From assembly GCF_022747945.1 (NCBI RefSeq), contig NZ_JALDST010000001.1, positions 1,364,001 through 1,428,000 on the forward strand: DNA of 64,000 nucleotides, in the 5' to 3' direction. Below the pieces are notes generated by a model, which ran no database searches, was not told where the DNA came from, and saw nothing but the letters and a program-made list of their open reading frames with translations. The DNA is from Micromonospora sp. R77. Lineage in GTDB: Bacteria > Actinomycetota > Actinomycetes > Mycobacteriales > Micromonosporaceae. Below, piece by piece: positions 36,280-45,495 of the stretch (position 1 is the stretch's first letter; each line of letters opens with the position of its first letter). Made by a program: the position numbers and the translations under genes.

Positions 36280-36729
36280 TCAGGCCGCCACCGGCAGGCG
36301 CTTGGCGAAGCAGACGCTGTACGGATTGTCGACGTACTCGCCGTAGACCGGGATCGGCCGGTAGCCGGCGGAGGTGTACAGGCCGATCGCCGCCGGCAGG
36401 TACGTCCCGGTCTCCAGGCACACCACCTGGTGCCCCTGCTGGAAGGCCAACTCCTCCAGGGCGGTCAGCAACTGCCGGGCGATGCCCCGCCCCCGGTACG
36501 CCGGGCGGACGTACATCCGCTTCAGCTCGCCGGTGTCCCGGCCCAACGCCTGGATGCCGCCGCAGGCGACCGCCCGACCGCCGTCGACCACCACCAGGTA
36601 CCGGATGTCGTCGTGGGTGATCGTCGCCTGGCCGTCCAGCCCGCCGTCCGCCGCGCGCAGCTCCCGCTGCTGGGCGCCGACCAGGGTGGCGACCTCCGGA
36701 TCCGTGACGGGACGGGACTCGATCAGCAT
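36280..36729 (-). CDS. GNAT family N-acetyltransferase
   Basis: A 149-residue acetyl-CoA-dependent acyltransferase. Motif A reads ELKRMYVRPAYRGRGIARQLL (the RGRGIA loop binds the CoA pyrophosphate), and motif B ends YTSAGYRPIPVYGEY. The substrate is unknown. ATG 36729 lies 6 bases after TACCGT with no ribosome-binding site. It lies on the obgE strand, just downstream of obgE and about 70 bases from its end. Confidence 0.9.
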   Translation of the reverse strand: MLIESRPVTDPEVATLVGAQQRELRAADGGLDGQATITHDDIRYLVVVDGGRAVACGGIQALGRDTGELKRMYVRPAYRGRGIARQLLTALEELAFQQGHQVVCLETGTYLPAAIGLYTSAGYRPIPVYGEYVDNPYSVCFAKRLPVAA

Positions 36730-36735
36730 TCCGTC

Positions 36736-36741
36736 ACGGTA
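36736..36741 (-). promoter_or_regulatory. Candidate -10 element of the GNAT gene (leaderless)
   Basis: TACCGT on the minus strand, 6 bases before the ATG at 36729. Confidence 0.35.
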
Positions 36742-36799
36742 GGCGCGGCGGATTTCACCGAGGTTTCCGACCGGCGACCCGGACGCGACCCGGGCGGGG

Positions 36800-38275
36800 C
36801 TATTCCCAGTCGTCGTCGTCCATGTCGGCGTCGAAGCCGTCCTGCTCCGGGCCCGCCTGCGCCTCGTCCTCCGGCCGCTGCCGGCGCGCCTTGCGGGCAG
36901 CCAGCCGCTCGGCCGCGGAGAGCCGGTTGGACTTCTCCTCCAGCCGGACGTCGGTGCCCCGGTTGCCCGGCACGAAGTCCACGCCCGCATAGAGGGTGGG
37001 CTGCCAGTCGAACTCCCGCTCGCCGATGCGGACCAGGTCGCCCGGGTTCGCGCCGGCCTTGGCCAGCTTCTCCTCGACGCCCAGCCGGGCCAGCCGGTCG
37101 GCCAGGAAGCCGACGGCCTCGTCGTTGTCGAAGTTCGTCTGCCGCACCCAGCGCTCCGGCCGCACACCCTTGACCGTGTACGACCCGTCCGGCTCGGCCA
37201 CGATGGTGAAGCCGGCGTCGTCGACCGCCTTCGGGCGGATCACGATCCGGGTCGGCTCGGCCGGCGGCGCGGCGTTGCGGGCCTGCTCGACCAGCTCCGC
37301 CATCGCGTACATGAGCTCCTTGAGCCCCTCGCGGGTGGCCGCGGAGACGTCGAAGACCCGGAAGCCGCGGGCCTCCAGGTCCGGCCGGACGATGTCGGCG
37401 AGGTCCTGCCCGTCCGGTACGTCGACCTTGTTGAGCGCGACCAGCCGGGGGCGGTCGGCGAGGCCGCCGTACTCGGACAGCTCGGCCTCGATGGTGTCGA
37501 TGTCGGCCAGCGGGTCGCGGCCGGGCTCCAGCGTCGCGGTGTCGACCACGTGCACCAGCACGGCGCAGCGCTCGACGTGGCGGAGGAACTCCAGCCCGAG
37601 CCCCTTGCCGGTGGCCGCGCCGGGGATCAGCCCGGGCACGTCGGCGACGGTGAAGGTGTGGTTGTCGACCCGGACCACGCCGAGGTTCGGCACCAGGGTG
37701 GTGAACGGGTAGTCGGCGATCTTCGGCTTGGCGGCGGAGATCACCGAGATCAGCGACGACTTACCGGCGGACGGGAAGCCCACCAGGCCGACGTCGGCGA
37801 CGCTCTTGAGCTCCAGCACGACGTCGAGCCGGTCGCCGGGCTCGCCCAGCTCGGCGAAGCCGGGGGCCTTGCGCCGGGCGTTCGCCAGCGAGGCGTTGCC
37901 CCGGCCGCCGCGCCCACCCCGGGCCGCCTCGAAGGTGGTGCCCGTGCCGACCAGGTCGGCCAGCACCTCACCGTCGAGGGTCTGCACCACGGTGCCGTTC
38001 GGCACCTTGATGACCAGATCGTGGCCGTTGGCCCCGTCCCGGTTCGAACCCGCGCCGCCCTTGCCGTTCTCGGCCTTCAGGTGCGGGCGGAAGTGGAAGT
38101 CGAGCAGCGTGGTCACCTGCGGGTCGACCACGAGCGAGACGCTGCCGCCGTGCCCGCCGTTGCCGCCGTCGGGGCCGCCGAACGGCTTGAACTTCTCCCG
38201 GTGGATGGAGACACAGCCGTGCCCGCCGTCGCCGGCCTGCATGTGCAGGACGACCCGGTCAACGAACGTCGTCAC
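36800..38275 (-). CDS. obgE: GTPase ObgE/CgtA
   Basis: A 491-residue ribosome-assembly GTPase. It has a glycine-rich Obg fold (about 1-160, [14 protein letters not shown]), a G domain with [15 protein letters not shown] and NKVD, an OCT domain, and an acidic C-terminal tail ([10 protein letters not shown]). It monitors 50S maturation and the GTP/ppGpp state. The start is GTG 38275. It lies downstream of rpmA in the conserved rplU-rpmA-obgE order, but a hairpin between them could reduce read-through. Confidence 0.97.
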   Translation of the reverse strand: MTTFVDRVVLHMQAGDGGHGCVSIHREKFKPFGGPDGGNGGHGGSVSLVVDPQVTTLLDFHFRPHLKAENGKGGAGSNRDGANGHDLVIKVPNGTVVQTLDGEVLADLVGTGTTFEAARGGRGGRGNASLANARRKAPGFAELGEPGDRLDVVLELKSVADVGLVGFPSAGKSSLISVISAAKPKIADYPFTTLVPNLGVVRVDNHTFTVADVPGLIPGAATGKGLGLEFLRHVERCAVLVHVVDTATLEPGRDPLADIDTIEAELSEYGGLADRPRLVALNKVDVPDGQDLADIVRPDLEARGFRVFDVSAATREGLKELMYAMAELVEQARNAAPPAEPTRIVIRPKAVDDAGFTIVAEPDGSYTVKGVRPERWVRQTNFDNDEAVGFLADRLARLGVEEKLAKAGANPGDLVRIGEREFDWQPTLYAGVDFVPGNRGTDVRLEEKSNRLSAAERLAARKARRQRPEDEAQAGPEQDGFDADMDDDDWE

Positions 38276-38318
38276 GACGCCAATCCTTCCAGCGGGGTCC
38301 GCCCCGCACGGGGAAAGA

Positions 38319-38356
38319 CGAAGCGGGCCGGGACACGAGGTCCGCGGCCCGCTTCG
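38319..38356 (-). terminator. Hairpin between rpmA and obgE
   Basis: Perfect 11-bp arms CGAAGCGGGCC (38319-38329) and GGCCCGCTTCG (38346-38356), with a small inner GGAC/GTCC pairing. Read on the minus strand, a TCTTT stretch follows. It probably attenuates transcription from the ribosomal genes into obgE. Confidence 0.6.
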
Positions 38357-38364
38357 CGAGAGAA

Positions 38365-38619
38365 CTACTGCTGCGGCACGATGTTCACGGTCTTGCGACC
38401 GCGCTTGGTGCCGAACTGGACCGAGCCGGCGGCCAGCGCGAACAGCGTGTCGTCGCCGCCACGGCCGACCAGGTCACCGGGGTGGAACTTGGTGCCACGC
38501 TGACGGATGAGGATCTCACCCGCGCTGACGACCTGACCACCGAAGCGCTTCACGCCGAGTCGCTGGGCCGCGGAGTCACGACCGTTACGCGAGCTGGACG
38601 CACCCTTTTTGTGAGCCAT
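38365..38619 (-). CDS. rpmA: 50S ribosomal protein L27
   Basis: An 84-residue protein beginning [16 protein letters not shown] and containing [10 protein letters not shown], both diagnostic for L27, whose N-terminus reaches the peptidyl-transferase centre. It lacks the cleavable N-terminal extension seen in Firmicutes. It is 11 bases downstream of rplU, in the same transcript. Confidence 0.98.
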   Translation of the reverse strand: MAHKKGASSSRNGRDSAAQRLGVKRFGGQVVSAGEILIRQRGTKFHPGDLVGRGGDDTLFALAAGSVQFGTKRGRKTVNIVPQQ

Positions 38620-38630
38620 TGGAGGACGAC

Positions 38631-38945
38631 CTACTTCCCGCTGGAGATGCCGGTCACCTTGACCTGGGTCAGCGGCTGGCGGTGACCCTGGCGCTTGTGG
38701 TAGCCGGTCTTGTTCTTGAACTTGTGGATCCGGATCTTCGGGCCCTTGGTGTGCGCGGCGATCTCGCCGGACACCGCGACCTTGGCAAGCTTCGCCGCGT
38801 CGGTCACCAGGTCGTCACCGTCGACGAGGAGCACCGCGGTGAGCTTCACCGCGTCACCGGGGGCACCGGTGAGCTTCTCGACCTCGATCACGTCGCCCTC
38901 GGCGACCTTGTACTGCTTGCCGCCGGTCTTGACGATCGCGTACAT
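38631..38945 (-). CDS. rplU: 50S ribosomal protein L21
   Basis: A 104-residue protein beginning [18 protein letters not shown] and ending [15 protein letters not shown], diagnostic for L21, which binds 23S rRNA near L20. ATG 38943-38945 is the start; longer frames run through the promoter. Its 5' UTR would be about 140 bases if the promoter at 39091-39120 is correct. Confidence 0.98.
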   Translation of the reverse strand: MYAIVKTGGKQYKVAEGDVIEVEKLTGAPGDAVKLTAVLLVDGDDLVTDAAKLAKVAVSGEIAAHTKGPKIRIHKFKNKTGYHKRQGHRQPLTQVKVTGISSGK

Positions 38946-39090
38946 CGGAGGCGGACTCCCTGTCGTTGAGGCTGCTAGCGTCTTTTCCCACCGTTGCCGG
39001 TCGGTCGTTCCCACGGCAACTCGCCGGGTAGCAGTGACACCGGCGGCGCGGGCACGCGGGAACTCGGCACACCAAAGTGCGCCGCAGGAA

Positions 39091-39120
39091 AGAGTACGCC
39101 ATGCACCCGCCCGCCCCCAA
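39091..39120 (-). promoter_or_regulatory. Possible promoter of rplU-rpmA(-obgE)
   Basis: On the minus strand TTGGGG (39120-39115), an 18-base spacer and TACTCT (39096-39091). The 339-base gap 38946-39284 holds this, the rne terminator and otherwise nothing recognised. Confidence 0.4.
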
Positions 39121-39218
39121 ACCGGCCCCACCGTCGAAGCCCCGCCCCGGCCCTGCTCGCCGGCCCAGCGGTGCCCGGTGACGCCCGGAACGGGCGGGGC
39201 CGGGTGCTGCGACGACGG

Positions 39219-39260
39219 CAGGGCCCCGGCCACCGGTCGGTCGCCGGGGCCGGGGCCCTG
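39219..39260 (-). terminator. Terminator of rne
   Basis: Perfect 13-bp arms CAGGGCCCCGGCC (39219-39231) and its complement (39248-39260) with a 16-base loop, 24 bases past the rne stop. Confidence 0.65.
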
Positions 39261-39284
39261 TCACACGTCGTGCTGGTCAGCGCC

Positions 39285-42200
39285 TCACGGGCGGGTACGC
39301 CGCCGGGCACCACCGCGGCGCGAACGCCGCCGCCCGCTGCCGCCGTCGGCACCGTCGTCCTCGCCGTCGCCGAGCGCGTCCGGGTCGTCCGCGGCGGCCA
39401 GCCGGGCGGAGTCGCCCTCCTGGCTGTCGGCGACCGACGTCTCGGTCTCGTACCGGGACAGGTCGTACCCCATGGTGTCGTGGTATTCCGCCTCGGTCGG
39501 TGGCTGCACCCGGGGCGCCTCGACCCGGGCCGGCTCCACCCGGGCCGGCTCCACCCGGGCCGGCTCGACCCCGGCCGGCTCGGCCTCGGGCGCCTCGGTG
39601 ACCTCGGCCACGGACCGCTCCGGCACCTGCGCCGCCTTGCGGGCCCGCCGCCGGGACGACGCGGTGCTCGGCTCGGCCGGCGGGGTGGTGACCGCCGAGG
39701 CGACCGCCTTGACCTTCTCCCCCGCGTTGCCGCCGTTTCGCGGCTTCTCCGGCACCGGCTCGGTGTGGATGATCAGACCGCGGCCCTTGCAGCACTCGCA
39801 GGTCTCGCTGAACGACTCCAGCAGGCCTGCGCCGACCCGCTTACGGGTCATCTGCACCAGGCCCAGCGACGTGATCTCGGTGACCTGGTGCTTGGTCCGG
39901 TCCCGGCCCAGGCACTCGGTGAGCCGGCGCAGCACCAGTTCCCGGTTCGACTCCAGCACCATGTCGATGAAGTCGATCACCACGATGCCGCCGAGGTCGC
40001 GCAGCCGCAGCTGGCGCACGATCTCCTCGGCCGCCTCCAGGTTGTTCCGGGTGACCGTCTCCTCCAGGTTGCCCCCGGAGCCGGTGTACTTGCCGGTGTT
40101 GACGTCGATGACCGTCATCGCCTCGGTCCGGTCGATCACCAGCGAGCCGCCCGAGGGGAGGAAGACCTTGCGGTCCAGCCCCTTGAGGATCTGCTCGTCG
40201 ATCCGGTACTCGGCGAAGACGTCGTTCGCGCCGACGTGCCGGCGCAGCCGCTCCACCAGGTCCGGCGAGACGTGCGACAGGTACGACTCGACCATGTCGT
40301 ACGACTGGTCGCCCTCGATCACCAGCTCGCGGAAGTCCTCGTTGAACAGGTCCCGCACCACCCGGATGACCAGGTCCGGCTCCTCGTAGAGCAGCACCGG
40401 GGCACCACCCTCGGCCGCCTTGGCCTGGATGTCCTCCCACTGCGCCTGGAGCCGCTTGACGTCGCGGGCCAGCTCGTCCTCGCTCGCCCCCTCGGCGGCG
40501 GTCCGGACGATCACGCCGGCGCCGTCCGGGACCAGCTTCTTCAGCGCGTCCCGCAGCCGCTTGCGCTCGGTGTCCGGCAGCTTCCGGCTGATGCCGGAGG
40601 CGTTGCCGTTGGGCACATAGACCAGGTGCCGGCCGGAGAGCGCGACGTGGCTGGTCAGCCGGGCACCCTTGTGTCCGATCGGGTCCTTGGTGACCTGCAC
40701 CAGCACCGAGTCGCCGGACTTGAGGGCCTGCTCGATCGAGCGGGCCCGGCCCTCCAGGCCGCTGGTGTCCCAGTTCACCTCGCCGGCGTAGAGCACCGCG
40801 TTACGGCCGCGCCCGATGTCGACGAACGCCGCCTCCATGCTCGGCAGCACGTTCTGCACCTTGCCGAGATAGACGTTGCCGGCCATGGTGCCGGATGAGT
40901 TGCGGGTGACGTAGTGCTCGACCAGCACGCCGTCCTCGAGGACGGCGATCTGGGTCCGGTCGCCGCGCTGGCGGACCGCCATCACCCGGTCGACCGCCTC
41001 CCGGCGGGCCAGGAACTCCGACTCGCTCAGGATCGGCGGCCGGGTACGCCGCTGCTCGCGCCCGTCCCGGCGGCGCTGCCGCTTGGCCTCCAGCCGGGTC
41101 GAGCCCGAGACGCCCTGCACCTCGTCGACCGCCCGGCGCGGCTCACGGATCTTCACCACGGTGGGTACGCCGTCGTCGGCACCCCCCTCGACGTCACCGG
41201 CGCCCCGCCGACGGCGGCGGCGACGACGGCGGGTCAGCCCGTCGCCCTCGCCCTCCTCCTCGGCCTCCTCGGCCTCGGTCTCCGCCTCGGTCTCGGCGGC
41301 ACCGGCCGCCACGGGCTCCTCGGACTCGTCGTCCTCGGTGTCGTCCGCGCCGCCCTTGCCCCGGCCCCGGCCCCGACGACCGCGCCGCCGACGGCGGCGG
41401 GCCGCGGCGGTCTCGTCCTCGTCCTCGTCCTCCGCCTCGGCGCTCTCCTCGGCCTCGGCGGTGGGCTCCTCCTCGGCCTCGACCTCGACCGGCTCCGCCT
41501 CGCGGCGGCCCCGACGGCGACGCCGGCCGGTCTCGACCGGTTCCTCGGCGGCCGACTCCTCGACCACCGGCGCGGCCGGGGTGGTCGCCCGGACGACCGG
41601 CACCTCGTCTGGCTGCGGGGCCATGAAGAGCACGGTCGGCGCGGAGAGCGCGGGCCGGCGACGGCGGGTCCGCGGCCCGGCTGCTCGGCCTCGGCGGGCA
41701 CGGCCGCGCCGGGCGCGACCTCACCGGTACCGGCGGCGGCCGGCGCCTCCCGGGTCGGGGTGGCGGCCGGCACCTCGGCGGCGCCGACGGCGGTCGGGGT
41801 GGGCGCACCGGCGACCTGCTCGACCGGGGCCGGCGCGGTCTCCTCGGTCTCTTCGACCTCCTCGGCCGGCACCGCGTCGGCCTGCGGCTCGGCGACCGCG
41901 TGCGGCTCGGTGCCCGGCCCCGCGAAGGCCACGGGGGCCTCCTCGGCGGGGGTCTCGGCGGCCGGCGGGACGGCCTTCTTCCGCTGGGTACGGGTCACCT
42001 TGACCGGCGGGACCACCTCCGCGGTGGTCTCCTCGGCGCCGTCGGCGAGCACCGGCTCCCCGGCCGCCTTGGCGGTGGTCGCCTTACGGCGTCGGCGGGT
42101 GGTCTTCGGTGCGGATTCCAGCTCACCGGCGATGGGCGCGAGCACCTCCGCCTGGGGTGCCTCGCCGCTGGTCGAGCCGGCGGCGGTGGACGCCTCGGCC

Positions 42201-42367
42201 GGGGCGTCGATCTGCTCCGGCTGGTTGAGCGGGGCCACCCGGCGTCGGCTGGCCCGCTTGCGCGGCGGCGGCGCGGTCTCGGGCGTGCCGGCGGTGCTGG
42301 TCTCGGCGGTGTCGGCGGCCGGCTGGGAACCGGTCCGTTCGCCGCCCTCGGGCTCGTTCTCGAGCAT
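39285..42367 (-). CDS. rne: Ribonuclease E/G, apparent frameshift near 41667-41681
   Basis: One endoribonuclease of about 1027 residues in two frames. The N-terminal frame starts at ATG 42367 (MLENEPEGGERTGSQ) and gives a long Ala/Glu/Arg-rich disordered region. After AEQPGRG the reading switches frame to RRRRPALSAPTVLFMAPQ, needing one extra base in the CCGCGG run. The catalytic part has the S1 domain (AGNVYLGKVQNVLPSMEAAFVD split over about 20 residues), the DFIDM active-site region, and the Zn-link CECCKGRG. Arg-rich stretches flank the core on both sides, and the C-terminal tail contains three repeats of EPARV. It processes rRNA and degrades mRNA. Essentiality in relatives argues that the frameshift is an assembly error. 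Confidence 0.93.
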
Positions 42368-42498
42368 GGACGTTCTCCAGTTCTGGCTGCCCCGGGCGCG
42401 GGTGAGCGCTGCCACGCAGGGTCGCCGCAAAAGTGTTTCCGCCGGGCGCGCCGGAAGCGCGACCGCCGAAGTCTGCCTGCCAGAACACTGACCGTCGG

Positions 42499-43275
42499 TC
42501 AGTGTTCTCCGATGGCTGCCCCGTCGCGATCCGCATCCAACGGATCCACGATCTCGCCCAGCGCGGTCAACGTGCCCTGCGCCAGCCGTGTCACCCTCGG
42601 GGAGACCGGCGGCTCCAGGTCGGCCACCACGCGGAGGCCGGAAAGGACGTCATCGGGCCGTACGGACGGGGTGACCTGCCGCACGACCAGTTCGAGTATC
42701 GCACACGGCACCGCCGGGGCCCCGGAAGGCGTCTGGGCCGACGGCAGGACATCGATGCTGATGACGGCGGCACGGGCGTCGAAGGTGCGCCGCCCCTGCT
42801 TGGTCATCCGCTCCACCTGGATCTCGTCGGCGGCGGTGAAGGCGGCGACCGCGCGGTCCAGCACGGCCGGCTCGACCTCGGGCAGCTCGATCCGCCAGTG
42901 CGAGGCCTCGATCCGGTCCGGCAGGTTGCCGCCGGCGGCCACCACGGCGTCGAGCACGTCGAGGCCGGGTGAGAGGGCCGCGTCGAGCGCCACCCGTAAC
43001 TGCGCCGGGTCGACCGGTTCGCGGAGCCCGATCTCCAGGTACTCCGCCTCGCTGGCCACCCCGGTGGGTGCGGCGGAGGCGTACGAGATCTTGGGGTGCG
43101 GGGTGAAGCCCTGGGAGAAGGCGATCGGTACGCCGGCCCGGCGCAGCGCGCGCTCGAAGGCCCGGGCGAAGTCCCGGTGCGAGGTGAACCGCAGCGGCCC
43201 ACGCTTGGCGTACCGGATCCGGACGCGCTGGACGACGGGCGCCTGCCCGCCCTCCGGCTGTGGTTTCTTGCTGAT
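42499..43275 (-). CDS. TIGR03936 family protein (DUF2344), non-canonical start
   Basis: A 258-residue protein that usually accompanies a TIGR03960 radical-SAM protein, as here. The N-terminus RIRYAKRGPLRFTSHRDFAR, then RAGVPIAFSQGFTPHPK, is diagnostic. The reading frame is open upstream only to a TGA and contains no ATG, GTG or TTG before this conserved region. The codon at the expected position, 7 bases after GAGGAG, is ATC (43275-43273), followed by SKKPQPEGG. The start is therefore ATC, or the base is miscalled. An internal GTG would cut off about 70 conserved residues. The function is unknown; a role in tRNA or cofactor modification with its partner is presumed. Confidence 0.82.
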   Translation of the reverse strand: MSKKPQPEGGQAPVVQRVRIRYAKRGPLRFTSHRDFARAFERALRRAGVPIAFSQGFTPHPKISYASAAPTGVASEAEYLEIGLREPVDPAQLRVALDAALSPGLDVLDAVVAAGGNLPDRIEASHWRIELPEVEPAVLDRAVAAFTAADEIQVERMTKQGRRTFDARAAVISIDVLPSAQTPSGAPAVPCAILELVVRQVTPSVRPDDVLSGLRVVADLEPPVSPRVTRLAQGTLTALGEIVDPLDADRDGAAIGEH

Positions 43276-43300
43276 CGTCGTGCTCCTCGCTCGGTCAGAA

Positions 43301-43366
43301 CCGGATGATCATGGAGTTGTCGTCGGCGCCACGCCGTGCCGCAGACGATAACTTCATGATCACCGG
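43301..43366. repeat. GATCATG inverted-repeat element, copy 1
   Basis: The arms 43307-43324 and 43344-43361 match at 16 of 18 positions, and CCGG on both outer sides extends the stem with a one-base bulge. It stands between the stop of the radical-SAM gene and the start of the TIGR03936 gene. A second copy is at 57770-57834. It may serve as a terminator or processing hairpin. Confidence 0.75.
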
Positions 43367-43415
43367 ACGGAGCGGGCGGCGCGCGGGGACGCGCGGACCG
43401 CCCGCTCCGGTGCGG

Positions 43416-45401
43416 TCACTGCTGGGCGCCGGTGGGCACCTTCAGGCCGTTGATCGGGGTGAGCGGGAGCAGCTTCTTCCCGGTGGGGCCGATCTGGATC
43501 TCGGTGTCCATGGACGGGCAGACGCCGCAGTCGAAGCACGGGGTCCACCGGCAGTCGTCCTGCTCGTACTCCGACAGGGAGTCCTGCCAGTCCTGCCAGA
43601 GCCAGTCCTTGTCCAGGCCCGAGTCCAGGTGGTCCCAGGGCAGGACCTCCAGCTCGTCGCGCTCCCGGGTGGTGTACCAGTCGAGGTCCAGGCCGAAGGT
43701 CGGCAGCACCTCGCCGGCGGCGTCCACCCAGCGCTGGTACGAGAAGTGCTCGCTCCAGCCGTCGAACCGGCCGCCGTTCTCCCACACCTTGCGGATCACC
43801 GCGCCGACCCGCCGGTCGCCCCGGCTGAGCAGGCCCTCGATCAGCGACGGCTCGCCGTCGTGATAGCGGTAGCCGATCGCCCGACCCAGCGAGCGGTCCG
43901 AGTTGATCGCCTGCTTGAGCAGCTTCAGCCGGCGGTCGATGGTCTCCGGGTCGGCCATCGAGGCCCACTGGAACGGGGTGTGCGGCTTGGGCACGAACCC
44001 GCCGATGGAGACCGTGCAGCGGATGTCCTTCGAGCCGGTGGCGGCGCGACCGGCACGGATGACCTCGTGCGCCATGTCGGCGATCTCGAGGACGTCCTCG
44101 TCGGTCTCGGTGGGCAGGCCGCACATGAAGTAGAGCTTCACCTGCCGCCAGCCGTTGGTGTACGCGGTGACCACGGTCCGGATGAGGTCGTCCTTCGACA
44201 CCATCTTGTTGATGACCTTGCGGATCCGCTCCGACCCGCCCTCCGGGGCGAAGGTCAGACCGGTACGTCGCCCGTTGCGGGACAACTCCTGCGCCAGGTC
44301 GATGTTGAACGCGTCCACCCGGGTCGACGGCAGCGACAGCGAGACGTTGGTGCCGGCGTACTGCTCGGCGAGGCCGGAGCACATGTCGCCGATCTCGGAG
44401 TGGTCGGCGGACGACAGCGACAGCAGGCCCACCTCGTGGAAGCCGGAGAACTCCAGCCCCTCCTTGACCATCTGCCCGACCGTGGTGATCGACCGCTCCC
44501 GGACCGGACGGGTGATCATGCCGGCCTGGCAGAACCGGCAGCCGCGGGTGCAGCCGCGGAAGATCTCCACCGCGTAGCGCTCGTGGACCGTCTCGGCGAG
44601 CGGGACCAGGGGCTTCTTCGGGTACGGCCAGGCGTCCAGGTCCATCGTCGTGCGCTTGTGCACCCGGAACGGCACGTCCGGGCGGTTCGGCACGACCCGC
44701 TGGATCCGGCCGTCGGGCAGGTAGTCCACGTCGTAGAAGCGGGGGACGTAGACGCTCTCGGTGCGGGCCAGCCGCAGCAGCAGCTCGTCCCGGCCGCCCG
44801 GGGAGCCCTCGGCCTTCCACGCCCGGACGATCGTGGTGATCTCCAGGACCGCCTCCTCGCCGTCGCCGAGCACGGCGGCGTCCACGAAGTCGGCGATCGG
44901 CTCCGGGTTGAAGGCCGCGTGCCCGCCGGCCAGGATCACCGGGTCGGCCTCGGTGCGGTCGGCGGCGAGCAGCGGGATGCCGGCCAGGTCGATCGCGGTG
45001 AGCAGGTTGGTGTAGCCCAGCTCGGTGGAGAAGGAGACGCCGAAGACGTCGAAGTCACGGACCGAGCGGTGCGCGTCGACGGTGAACTGCGGCACGCCGT
45101 GGGCGCGCATCAGCTTCTCCAGGTCGGGCCAGACCGCGTACGTCCGCTCGGCGAGCACGTCGGGCAGCTCGTTGAGCACCTCGTAGAGGATCTGGACGCC
45201 CTGGTTGGGCAGCCCCACCTCGTACGCGTCGGGATACATCAGCGCCCAGCGGACGACCGCCGCGTCCCAGTCCTTGACCACCGCGCCCAGCTCGCCACCG
45301 ACGTACTGGATGGGCTTGGTCACCTGGGGCAGCAGCGGCTCCAGCCGGGGCCACACAGAATTGGCCGCGGCGGGGCGCGGCGTCGTGGACGGGGCACTCA
45401 T
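43416..45401 (-). CDS. TIGR03960 family B12-binding radical SAM protein
   Basis: A 661-residue radical-SAM protein. The SAM cluster motif CTRGCRFC gives Cys284, Cys288 and Cys291, preceded by a B12-binding-like N-terminal domain (YVGGELGAVVKDW, DVFGVSFSTELGYTN). The C-terminus carries the Cys cluster CRWTPCFDCGVC, a probable second Fe-S site. It is paired with the TIGR03936 gene, and fusions of the two occur in other bacteria. The substrate is unknown. ATG 45401 starts MSAPSTTPRP; longer frames encode unrelated antisense of the proline-rich gene. Confidence 0.9.
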   Translation of the reverse strand: MSAPSTTPRPAAANSVWPRLEPLLPQVTKPIQYVGGELGAVVKDWDAAVVRWALMYPDAYEVGLPNQGVQILYEVLNELPDVLAERTYAVWPDLEKLMRAHGVPQFTVDAHRSVRDFDVFGVSFSTELGYTNLLTAIDLAGIPLLAADRTEADPVILAGGHAAFNPEPIADFVDAAVLGDGEEAVLEITTIVRAWKAEGSPGGRDELLLRLARTESVYVPRFYDVDYLPDGRIQRVVPNRPDVPFRVHKRTTMDLDAWPYPKKPLVPLAETVHERYAVEIFRGCTRGCRFCQAGMITRPVRERSITTVGQMVKEGLEFSGFHEVGLLSLSSADHSEIGDMCSGLAEQYAGTNVSLSLPSTRVDAFNIDLAQELSRNGRRTGLTFAPEGGSERIRKVINKMVSKDDLIRTVVTAYTNGWRQVKLYFMCGLPTETDEDVLEIADMAHEVIRAGRAATGSKDIRCTVSIGGFVPKPHTPFQWASMADPETIDRRLKLLKQAINSDRSLGRAIGYRYHDGEPSLIEGLLSRGDRRVGAVIRKVWENGGRFDGWSEHFSYQRWVDAAGEVLPTFGLDLDWYTTRERDELEVLPWDHLDSGLDKDWLWQDWQDSLSEYEQDDCRWTPCFDCGVCPSMDTEIQIGPTGKKLLPLTPINGLKVPTGAQQ

Positions 45402-45495
45402 GATGCCCAAGGGTACGCGCCCGCCCGGCGGGCGGGTTCGGCGACGGTGGCGCGTCGGTACTAACCTCGGATCGGCGCGAGAGGAGATTGCCGCG

